From positions 1-64,000 of the forward strand of contig PIZR01000008.1 of NCBI GenBank assembly GCA_002835675.1: a stretch of 64,000 nucleotides of DNA, in the 5' to 3' direction. Below are positions 57,484-64,000 of this stretch, piece after piece. Position 1 is the first letter of the stretch, and the number at the start of each line of letters is the position of its first letter. Position numbers and translations under genes: made by a program. Under the pieces are notes generated by a model. The model saw only the letters and a list, made by a program, of their open reading frames with translations, was not told where the DNA came from and did not search any database. The DNA is from Bacillus sp. BA3 (GTDB taxonomy: Bacteria; Bacillota; Bacilli; Bacillales; DSM-1321).

Positions 57484-58098
57484 TTATTCAGCTTCTACTG
57501 GCATAAGCCTAGCTAAGAAACGATATCTTTCTTTTAGGGAATATTTATAAATATCCTCTATTGAATCTTTCAATAACTTAGATTTTTCTTCTTTTGAAAA
57601 GGAACCACTTTTAATGATCATCCTTGCTTCGAAAAGGAATTCAAGATAATCTTCATAAGATTCATCATATACTTTACCTAGGTCATTCCGAATTTTTTTT
57701 GCGAGAGTTGGACTTGCTCCATTGGTAGAAACACTAATGGAAAGCATGCCTCTATTCAATGTGGCCGGTATATGAAAGTTACCCAGCTCATGATTGCTGA
57801 TTACGTTCACCAGCTGACTTTGTGATGCATTCTCGTACACTCGTTCATTAACTTCCGTAGAATTCGTTGCAACAATGATTAAAAACGCATCTTTATAGTC
57901 AGTCTCTTCCACTTCTTTAAGTAAGACTCGAATCTTACCTTCTTTCTCCAACAGTTGAAAATCCGGGCATATCTCGGGGCTTACGACGGTCACTTCGGCA
58001 CCAGCTTCCAATAAGGGGCCCGCTTTAAAGTAACCTATTTTACCACCGCCGATGATGACACACTTTCTGTTCTCAATATTAAGCGTAATTGGATACAT
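57484..58098 (-). CDS. sirC: Precorrin-2 dehydrogenase (siroheme synthesis, YlnF)
   Basis: A 204-residue NAD-dependent enzyme that oxidises precorrin-2 to sirohydrochlorin. The Rossmann motif VIIGGGKIGYFKAGPL is at 14-29 (GGGKIG form), VVSPEICPDF binds the cofactor, and NFHIPATLNRGMLSISVSTNGASPTLAKKIRNDL is the conserved acceptor-site block near 105-138. The chosen start is ATG at 58098 behind GGGAGGGAG; the GTG at 58113 falls in that site. It overlaps the end of sirB by about 20 bp. It is the last gene of the operon. Confidence 0.92.
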   Translation of the reverse strand: MYPITLNIENRKCVIIGGGKIGYFKAGPLLEAGAEVTVVSPEICPDFQLLEKEGKIRVLLKEVEETDYKDAFLIIVATNSTEVNERVYENASQSQLVNVISNHELGNFHIPATLNRGMLSISVSTNGASPTLAKKIRNDLGKVYDESYEDYLEFLFEARMIIKSGSFSKEEKSKLLKDSIEDIYKYSLKERYRFLARLMPVEAE

Positions 58099-58840
58099 AG
58101 GCTCCCTCCCCACTCACTTCTTGAATTCGTTCCGATATTGCTTGTTCGATCTTTGGATGATAACCTAGATATCGGCAAAGTATGATTTTTTGCTTCCCCT
58201 TTTTTTGGAGCTTTTTTATACTATTTTCAATCGACTGCATTAAGAGACCGGTAAACAATAAGTAAGGAATGATAAATACTTGGTTTGATCGAGATTCCCC
58301 TGCTAATTCCAATGCTTCTCCAAAGCTTGGAGTGGCAGCTGTCAAATAACATTCTTGCACTCGGATTTTAGGAAACCTGTTCCTTAGCAAATCGGCCAAT
58401 CGAGACAAATCCCTTTTCACATCGGGATCACTGCTGCCCCTTCCAACCAATAAAACCAAGGAATCCTCCGTAACCCTTACATTTGTTTCCTCCAACCGTT
58501 CCACTAAAATGTCAACCATTTTATCACTGACACCAATCGGTCTTCCATATTTCAATTCAACGGCAGGGTACCGTTCTTTCATTTTGTTCAATATGACTGG
58601 AATATCATGTTTTGCATGTACAGCCGTTAGCAATAGAACTGGAATGGCAATGATTCTCGTCGCACCTTTTTGTACGCATCGGTCGTAGGCCTCTTCTATC
58701 GTAGGAGTTTCCAATTCCAGGAAGCAATACTCCTGAATGGAATTTGGCTGTGCTTGCATACAAACTTTAATAAAATCAATGGCTTGGGCTGAAGCTTCTT
58801 TAACGCGGCTTCCATGGCAAATATATAATATGGCTTCCAT
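58079..58840 (-). CDS. sirB: Sirohydrochlorin ferrochelatase (YlnE)
   Basis: A CbiX-type chelatase of 253 residues that inserts Fe2+ into sirohydrochlorin to give siroheme, the cofactor of the sulfite reductase in the same operon. Two half-repeats are visible: LYICHGSRVKEASAQAIDFI (His9 region as metal ligand) with IAIPVLLLTAVHAKHDIP (His pair), and LVLLVGRGSSDPDVKRDL with FIIPYLLFTGLLMQSI in the second half, where the His residues have been replaced. Start ATG overlaps the sumT stop (TAATG). Order sumT-sirB-sirC is that of B. subtilis ylnD-E-F. Confidence 0.92.
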   Translation of the reverse strand: MEAILYICHGSRVKEASAQAIDFIKVCMQAQPNSIQEYCFLELETPTIEEAYDRCVQKGATRIIAIPVLLLTAVHAKHDIPVILNKMKERYPAVELKYGRPIGVSDKMVDILVERLEETNVRVTEDSLVLLVGRGSSDPDVKRDLSRLADLLRNRFPKIRVQECYLTAATPSFGEALELAGESRSNQVFIIPYLLFTGLLMQSIENSIKKLQKKGKQKIILCRYLGYHPKIEQAISERIQEVSGEGAYVSNYA

Positions 58841-59616
58841 TAAAAGGCCTCATTCGCCAACATATTTTCGGTTTGTTTTCCTTCAAACCATTTGATTTTT
58901 TCCCGTAAATTAACGACATCGCCCACGACTATCATGCAAGGATTGGAAATCTGTTCGTTATTGGCGGTTTCCACTACATTAGCCAACGTACTGACAGCTG
59001 TTCTTTGCGTTTTTAATGTCCCCCAATGGATAAGGGCTACCGGAGTTTCTGGATTTTTTCCATGCTCCAAAAGTTTCCCTTGAATATAGGGCAGGTTTTT
59101 AACACCCATGTAAATGGCTAATGTATCGATTCCTTTTGCAAGGGATTCCCATTTGATATTATCCTCTTCATCCTTTTTCCGATGGCCGGTAACAATTGCA
59201 AAAGATGAAGCGTGGTCCCTGTGTGTAACTGGGATTCCCGCATAAGCTGTAGCGGCGATTCCAGCCGTAATTCCTGGAACGATTTCAAAGCTCACGCCAC
59301 TTTTGGCAAGGGCTTCCGCTTCCTCCCCGCCTCTCCCAAAGACGAATGGATCTCCGCCTTTCAAACGGGTGACCACTTTTCCCTTTTTTGCATATTTGAC
59401 CAGGAACCGATTGATGGTATCCTGCTGCAATAAATGATAATCCGGCAGTTTACCACAATTAATCAGCTCTACACCATCTTTTGCATGATTCAAAAGTTCT
59501 TTATTGACAAGTCGATCATATAAAATGACATCAGCTTCTTGAATGCATTTTAATCCTTTTAATGTAATTAAATCTGGATCTCCGGGACCGGCTCCTACTA
59601 GATATACTTTCCCCAT
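58840..59616 (-). CDS. sumT: Uroporphyrinogen-III C-methyltransferase (SUMT, YlnD)
   Basis: A 258-residue S-adenosylmethionine-dependent methyltransferase that methylates uroporphyrinogen III at C2 and C7 to precorrin-2, the entry into siroheme. Signatures are VYLVGAGPGDPDLITLKGL (start), VTRLKGGDPFVFGRGGEEAEAL (AdoMet site near 82-103), GIPVTHRDHASSFAIVTGH and ALIHWGTLKTQRT. It belongs to the CobA type without fused CysG domains. It starts at ATG and lies 19 bp from the DUF3906 gene. Confidence 0.95.
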   Translation of the reverse strand: MGKVYLVGAGPGDPDLITLKGLKCIQEADVILYDRLVNKELLNHAKDGVELINCGKLPDYHLLQQDTINRFLVKYAKKGKVVTRLKGGDPFVFGRGGEEAEALAKSGVSFEIVPGITAGIAATAYAGIPVTHRDHASSFAIVTGHRKKDEEDNIKWESLAKGIDTLAIYMGVKNLPYIQGKLLEHGKNPETPVALIHWGTLKTQRTAVSTLANVVETANNEQISNPCMIVVGDVVNLREKIKWFEGKQTENMLANEAF

Positions 59617-59635
59617 TTATGCATCCTGCCTTCCC

Positions 59636-59851
59636 TTAGAGAATCGTTTCGAATTCCGATAAAACGAAACCTGCTCCATTTTTAATTTTCCTTTTTTCAT
59701 ATAATGAGATGTCATCCACTTCAGGCATTTTCAAAAAATGTTTTTCCAGCTCGATATCAACAAGGTCAAACGCCTTTTCATCCGAATCGGCAACAATGAT
59801 GACATGGATTGGTTTTTCCTTGATAGTGACTTCGAAACGGTATAGATTCAT
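59636..59851 (-). CDS. DUF3906 family protein
   Basis: A 71-residue protein, MNLYRFEVTIKEKPIHVIIVADSD... with an alpha/beta ferredoxin-like pattern and the end GAGFVLSEFETIL. DUF3906 proteins occur in bacilli almost always within sulfate-assimilation clusters, from memory; no reaction is known. Here it lies between the sulfite reductase and sumT with gaps of 20 bp, so it is part of the operon. It may be an accessory to siroheme or sulfite-reductase assembly, which is inference. Confidence 0.75.
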   Translation of the reverse strand: MNLYRFEVTIKEKPIHVIIVADSDEKAFDLVDIELEKHFLKMPEVDDISLYEKRKIKNGAGFVLSEFETIL

Positions 59852-59871
59852 GGATTGCTTACCTTCCCCTA

Positions 59872-61497
59872 TTAAACGGCCACTTCCGTTAATATATCAT
59901 CTAGCTTACTTTGTAACTGGGATATCCCTACCCTTTCCACAAAATCAAGAAAGGTTTCGGATAGAAGTTTTGTTTGTTTGAAAAATAGGATCAGTTCTTT
60001 CAGAACATGATAGAGCTGTTCAGCTTCCACTTTCCCTTTAAGTTTTTCATTGAACTTACCGCCTTCATTCAGCGTTCCCCCGACGTATATCTCAAAAGCT
60101 TCGACCATCTTTTTGTCCTGGTTTTTCATTTTTATGCCTTGCAGTCCAATTTCGGCGATGGCTCTTTGACCGCAATTATTCGGACAGCCCACCATATGCA
60201 TCCTTACAGGAACATCGAGATCTATTTCCTTGTCCAATGATTCAGAAATGGTCCTCATTCGTTCTTTTGTTTCAACGAGTGCCAGGTTGCAATACTCGAT
60301 GCCTGTACAAGAAACGGAATAACCAATGAATTTTTTTGGGTGGTATGGAAACCTTTCAAAGATGGATTCCTGTTTTAATTCCTCAAGTTTTGCATCCGGC
60401 ACATTTGGAATGATAAGATTTTGAGAATTACAGTTGCGGATTTCACCATTTCCATATTTCTTCGCAAGTTCGGCAAACTCAATCACTTCGTTTGGATTTA
60501 GACGACCAACTGGTATATTGACTCCAACATAGTTCAGACCATTTTGTTTTTGTTTATGGATGCCGTAGAAATAACCTGCATTCCATTCCTTCACCGCACT
60601 TTCACCCTTTTCAGGAAGCGGACCGGTGTACTCCAGCAATTTTTCCTTGAATTGGTCAGGACCCCAATCAGCTACAAGGAATTTCAAACGCGAGCGATGA
60701 CGTTTTTCACGGTACCCAAAGTCACGGAATATCGTCGTGATGGCGGCCGCTACTTCGACTGTTTTTTCAGGTAAAATGAATAAGTCAAGTTCTTCTGCCA
60801 GCATCGGAACGGAGGATAGCCCACCGCCTACTTTTACGTGAAAACCAACTTCCGTTACTCCATCAATTACTTTAGTAGCCGGATTGAATGAAACACAGTT
60901 GATTTCAGCATTTGAAGCATTATGGATATTAGCACTTATGGACATTTTATATTTCCTCGGAAGGTTTGAATAGTCTTCGTTAAGACGGAAATACTCAAAT
61001 ACATCATAAAGTACCTCGCGTGTATCAAAAAGTTCGTCAGGATCGATGCCTGCCAATGCATTACCGATGATATTACGTGTGATATCACCACATGCACCGG
61101 CCGTAGTCATTCCGACCTTTTCCAAACGGTTTAAGATATCCGGGACTTGTTCGATGGTCAACCAGTGGAATTGAACGGCTTGACGGGTTGTAATGTCATA
61201 TACACCCCTCCCATAATCTTTAGCGATGTTAGCAAGAGTTATCTGTTGATCATAAGTCAGGATACCTCCGGGAATAACGACACGCATCATCCAGTAACCT
61301 GCTTCTTTTGGCCGTTGCAGGTATAGACCTGCCCACTTGAACATATCCCAATTCTCTTTAGGGATGGAATCAAAACCGTTTACAGCGTAATGTGGAATAT
61401 CATCGAATATCTTCAATCCATCTTTTTCCAATTTCCAGATTTCCGTTTTATTTTTAGCGATTAGTGGATTTTCCGACCAAAATTTCTCGTAAACCAT
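59872..61497 (-). CDS. Ferredoxin-type assimilatory sulfite (nitrite/sulfite) reductase
   Basis: A 541-residue siroheme/[4Fe-4S] enzyme that reduces sulfite to sulfide with six electrons. The cluster and siroheme Cys ligands are in SCTGIEYCNLALVETKERMR (about 400) and GCPNNCGQRAIAEIG (about 440). TTRQAVQFHWLTIEQ and the GDITRNIIGNALAGID block belong to the two ferrodoxin-like repeats. It matches the one-subunit nitrite/sulfite reductase type, not CysI of the CysJI pair; no flavoprotein subunit (cysJ) is present in the window, so ferredoxin is the probable donor. The position within the cysH-sat-cysC operon argues for sulfite as substrate. Confidence 0.9.
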   Translation of the reverse strand: MVYEKFWSENPLIAKNKTEIWKLEKDGLKIFDDIPHYAVNGFDSIPKENWDMFKWAGLYLQRPKEAGYWMMRVVIPGGILTYDQQITLANIAKDYGRGVYDITTRQAVQFHWLTIEQVPDILNRLEKVGMTTAGACGDITRNIIGNALAGIDPDELFDTREVLYDVFEYFRLNEDYSNLPRKYKMSISANIHNASNAEINCVSFNPATKVIDGVTEVGFHVKVGGGLSSVPMLAEELDLFILPEKTVEVAAAITTIFRDFGYREKRHRSRLKFLVADWGPDQFKEKLLEYTGPLPEKGESAVKEWNAGYFYGIHKQKQNGLNYVGVNIPVGRLNPNEVIEFAELAKKYGNGEIRNCNSQNLIIPNVPDAKLEELKQESIFERFPYHPKKFIGYSVSCTGIEYCNLALVETKERMRTISESLDKEIDLDVPVRMHMVGCPNNCGQRAIAEIGLQGIKMKNQDKKMVEAFEIYVGGTLNEGGKFNEKLKGKVEAEQLYHVLKELILFFKQTKLLSETFLDFVERVGISQLQSKLDDILTEVAV

Positions 61498-61513
61498 TAC
61501 ATTTCCTCCTTGA

Positions 61514-62113
61514 TTAGATCGCTTTCTTTGCTGTCAAATAGCCGATTACCTGTTCAACGCACTCTTCAATGCTGTATTGGTCGGATTCTAAAGTGATTTC
61601 CGGTTGTTCAGGTTCTTCGTATGGAGAGTCGATTCCGGTAAAATCTTTAATGATTCCTTTACGCGCCTTGTCATAAAGACCTTTTGGATCACGCACTTCG
61701 CACTCTTCGATCGGACACTTTATGTATACTTCAATAAACTCCCCTTCATCGAGTAAATCACGTACAATCTTCCGATCTGCCCTGAAAGGTGATATGAAGG
61801 CGGTCAATACGAACTGCCCACTATCCACGAATAACTTGGAAACCTCACCTATTCGTCTAATATTCTCGGTTCGATCCTCTTCAGAAAAACCTAAATCTTT
61901 ATTTAATCCGTGGCGGATATTATCACCATCCAAAACATAACTTCGAATATTCCGATTATATAACTCTTTAGCGACCGCGTTCGCAATCGTTGATTTTCCG
62001 GAGCCCGAGAGACCAGTGAACCATAGAACTGTGCTTTCATGGCCGTTCTGCTTCCGGCGGAGCTCCTTGGTCAATGACGTTTCATGCCAAGTGACATTCG
62101 TACTTTTACTCAT
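61514..62113 (-). CDS. cysC: Adenylylsulfate kinase
   Basis: A 199-residue kinase that phosphorylates APS to PAPS. P-loop FTGLSGSGKST at residues 32-42; YVLDGDNIRHGLNKDLGFSEEDR is the APS-binding block; FVLTAFISPFRADR and the lid FIEVYIKCPIEECEVRDPKGLY follow. The P-loop serine and DGDNxR residues are intact. It stands between sat and the sulfite reductase, with gaps of 42 and 16 bp. Confidence 0.95.
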   Translation of the reverse strand: MSKSTNVTWHETSLTKELRRKQNGHESTVLWFTGLSGSGKSTIANAVAKELYNRNIRSYVLDGDNIRHGLNKDLGFSEEDRTENIRRIGEVSKLFVDSGQFVLTAFISPFRADRKIVRDLLDEGEFIEVYIKCPIEECEVRDPKGLYDKARKGIIKDFTGIDSPYEEPEQPEITLESDQYSIEECVEQVIGYLTAKKAI

Positions 62114-62155
62114 TAATAATCCCCCTCTTCATGTGGTCCTTCAATTTATGTCCGA

Positions 62156-63304
62156 TCAGTTATAAACTTCATTCTTTTTTAGACCTTCGATCAATACCTC
62201 GATGACTTCTTTACGGCTAAAGGTAGCTGGAGGAATTTCTCCGTTACGCAGCATTTCCCTTACCTTCGTTCCAGACAGGATGACGTGGTCTTCCTTGCCA
62301 TGAGGACAAGTTTTAGCGGAAGCCATATTGCCACATTCTTTACAATAAAAACTATGTTCAAAGAATAATAGCGTGATCCCTAACTCATCTGCGTTGAAAT
62401 TCCCAAAGATTTTTTGAGCATCATATGTGCCATAATAATCGCCCACACCCGCATGATCACGTCCGACGATAAAATGGGTGCAACCATAATTTTTACGGAC
62501 CATGGCATGGAAAATGGCTTCTCTAGGTCCTGCATAACGCATGGCAGCAGGGAAAACTGCAAGGGAGACGCGATCCTTAGGATAATATTTTTCAAGCAGC
62601 ACTTTATAGCTTTCCATTCTTACATCTGCCGGAATGTCATCTGATTTAGTGGCACCTACGAGAGGATTTAAGAATAAGCCGTCGACAATCTCCAATGCTG
62701 TCTTTTGAATGTATTCATGTGCACGGTGAACAGGGTTCCTCGTTTGGAAGCCGACAACCGTTTCCCAGCCCTTTTCAGCAAAAGCTTTCCTTGTCTCGAC
62801 CGGGTCCAAATAATTAGCTTGAAACTGCGGACGCTCTATTCTCTTGATCAACTTTATTTCCCCGCCGGCATATACATCACCGCGGTTATATAAATTTTTC
62901 ACTCCTGGATGCTTCTCATCATCCGTTTGATAAACTAGTGTCGCTTCCAATTGCTTATCTGGTGTGTATATATCGGAAACGGAGAGAACCCCGTATGTTT
63001 CACCTTCATGAGTCAACGTTACTTCTTCACCTATAGTAAGAGTTTCGGCAGTTTCTTCGGTCAAAGGCAGCGTAATCGGGATGCTCCATACATGACCGCT
63101 GCTAAGCCTCATATCCTTGACCACTGTCTCATAGTCACTTTTTGTAAAGAATCCTTTAATTGGACTGTAGGCACCAGTGCCTATCAATTCAAGATCACTT
63201 AAAGCAATTTCATCGATTTCGATTGACTTTGTTATTTTACTAATATCATAATTTGGTTCCCAAAGATCGATTAGTGTTCCTCCGTGCGGTAAACTGATTG
63301 TCAT
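62156..63304 (-). CDS. sat: Sulfate adenylyltransferase (ATP sulfurylase)
   Basis: A 382-residue homomeric ATP sulfurylase that activates sulfate to APS. Key motifs are FQTRNPVHRAHEYIQK (QxRNPxHxxH near 191) and VGRDHAGVGDYYG (near 285). The C-terminal Cys cluster CKECGNMASAKTCPHG binds zinc, as in bacterial homologues. The start ATG has a GGGG site. It is placed right after cysH (29 bp). The APS kinase domain of fungal enzymes is absent; cysC supplies that step. Confidence 0.96.
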   Translation of the reverse strand: MTISLPHGGTLIDLWEPNYDISKITKSIEIDEIALSDLELIGTGAYSPIKGFFTKSDYETVVKDMRLSSGHVWSIPITLPLTEETAETLTIGEEVTLTHEGETYGVLSVSDIYTPDKQLEATLVYQTDDEKHPGVKNLYNRGDVYAGGEIKLIKRIERPQFQANYLDPVETRKAFAEKGWETVVGFQTRNPVHRAHEYIQKTALEIVDGLFLNPLVGATKSDDIPADVRMESYKVLLEKYYPKDRVSLAVFPAAMRYAGPREAIFHAMVRKNYGCTHFIVGRDHAGVGDYYGTYDAQKIFGNFNADELGITLLFFEHSFYCKECGNMASAKTCPHGKEDHVILSGTKVREMLRNGEIPPATFSRKEVIEVLIEGLKKNEVYN

Positions 63305-63333
63305 GCTAATTTCCCCCTATGGTTTCTATTTAT

Positions 63334-64000
63334 TTAAGATAAATGCAATCCGCATTCCGTTTTTTGAGCTCCTTGCCAACGGCCAGAGCGTAAATCATCT
63401 GCATTGAAGGCTGGTGCTGTACATGTTTTACATCCAATGCTCGGATATCCATTATCATGCAGGATATTATATGGAAGTCCGTTTTTATGGGCATAGCGCC
63501 AAACATCTTTCCATGTCCAATGTATGAGTGGACATATTTTAACTGACTTGAACTTATTATCCTTATTGATATACTCGGTCGAAGCCCTTGTCTCGGATTG
63601 CTCCCTCCGCAGTCCCGAAAGCCATGCTGTTGCCGTTGAAAGCACATCGGTAAGCGGAATGATTTTACGGATGTTACAGCACTTATTTGAATCTCTAACC
63701 CATAATTCATCCCCATATTCCGCTGCTTGTTCCTCAAGCGTCAAGGCAGGTTTCTTCATTTCTATCGAAAGCTTTGGATATCGCTTTTTCACTTGCTCGA
63801 TCAATTGATAAGTTTCCTCAAAATGAACATCTGTATCAAGGAAAACTATTTTGGCAGAAGGATTGACCTTCGCCAATAAATCCGTAAGCACGATGCCTTC
63901 AATGCCAAAACTGCAAGCATAAATCAGTTCGTTTCCATAATGGTCATTCGCCCATTGCAGAACTTCCAAAGCACCTTTTGTCTCACTGTCTTCGGGAAAT
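63334..64000 (-). CDS. cysH: APS/PAPS reductase, 5' end outside the window
   Basis: The enzyme reduces adenylyl- or phosphoadenylyl-sulfate to sulfite with thioredoxin. The frame stays open to the window edge (FPEDSETKGALEVLQWAN), so a few N-terminal residues are missing; the TTG at 63969 is not the true start. The PP-loop-like YACSFGIEGIVLTDLL, the DTDVHFEETY block and the substrate Arg in WLSGLRREQS are present. Four cluster Cys, in NKCCNIRK and GCKTCTAP, show the [4Fe-4S] type; the catalytic Cys is in the C-terminal KTECGLHLS. Enzymes of this type in bacilli use both APS and PAPS. It is the first visible gene of the operon; the promoter lies beyond the edge. Confidence 0.95.
   Translation of the reverse strand, partial: FPEDSETKGALEVLQWANDHYGNELIYACSFGIEGIVLTDLLAKVNPSAKIVFLDTDVHFEETYQLIEQVKKRYPKLSIEMKKPALTLEEQAAEYGDELWVRDSNKCCNIRKIIPLTDVLSTATAWLSGLRREQSETRASTEYINKDNKFKSVKICPLIHWTWKDVWRYAHKNGLPYNILHDNGYPSIGCKTCTAPAFNADDLRSGRWQGAQKTECGLHLS

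Noticed and set aside
1..64000. CRISPR arrays, tRNA and rRNA genes
   Set aside because: No regularly spaced direct repeats, no cloverleaf with a TTCGA-type T-arm and CCA end, and no rRNA-like conserved stretch were found.

Overview
The window is a stretch of low-GC (roughly 38%) Firmicute chromosome. The Shine-Dalgarno sites (AAAGGAGG type), TTG/GTG starts, CtsR and LexA boxes, cre sites, an OpuC system, ClpE, UPF0316/YebE, YlnD/E/F-type siroheme genes and a glgBCDA order all point to the Bacillaceae. The protein set looks most like Peribacillus/Bacillus simplex-type organisms, but that species-level guess is inference from remembered families, not a search. No rRNA, tRNA or CRISPR was found.

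Layout. (1) 1-1000: transposon debris (IS110 C-terminus, an IS1182-type pseudogene and a GC-rich dispersed repeat). (2) 960-8700: a LexA-controlled 30-codon gene, a uracil-DNA-glycosylase-like protein, a glutarate/L-2-hydroxyglutarate catabolic cluster (GntR, LhgO, DUF3870, GlaH), GyrI-like and Dph6-like proteins and an orphan integrase. (3) 9400-20000: UvsE, PCYCGC lipoprotein, formate dehydrogenase with its DUF1641 partner, type I pullulanase and ClpE under two CtsR boxes. (4) 20000-32900: IS remnants, NlpC/P60 hydrolase, YdjM-like membrane protein, LysR with YeiH exporter, an E. coli-type SpeD, the opuC osmoprotectant ABC operon, an acyl-CoA dehydrogenase behind a perfect cre site, and a prolyl 4-hydroxylase. 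(5) 33000-41500: an accessory-looking region with a double-HTH/coiled-coil/J-domain protein, a VOC protein behind a LexA box, an orphan ClpP-like protease and a BlaI/M56-peptidase pair sharing an operator with doxX. (6) 41400-51650: HNH, ExoA, cardiolipin synthase and the glycogen operon glgB-C-D-A with a GH15 protein upstream and no glgP. (7) 51900-56150: decayed azlCD, Mug glycosylase, two DUF2642 proteins and a small protein coupled to a GT4 glycosyltransferase. (8) 56400-64000: the assimilatory sulfate operon cysH-sat-cysC-sir-DUF3906-sumT-sirB-sirC, followed by a TauE/SafE exporter.

How it fits together. The last block converts sulfate through APS/PAPS to sulfite and sulfide and makes its own siroheme. 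The glutarate block feeds lysine-derived C5 carbon to succinate and 2-oxoglutarate. The glycogen genes build the polymer, while pullulanase and possibly the GH15 protein remodel it. Stress circuits are well represented: CtsR (clpE), LexA (two new-looking targets and one weak one), CcpA (acyl-CoA dehydrogenase) and a BlaI-type repressor. The observations most worth following are the J-domain regulator at 33.1-33.9 kb, the BlaI-M56-DoxX circuit at 36.9-38.7 kb, and the LexA-driven small ORFs at 1.0 and 34.9 kb.
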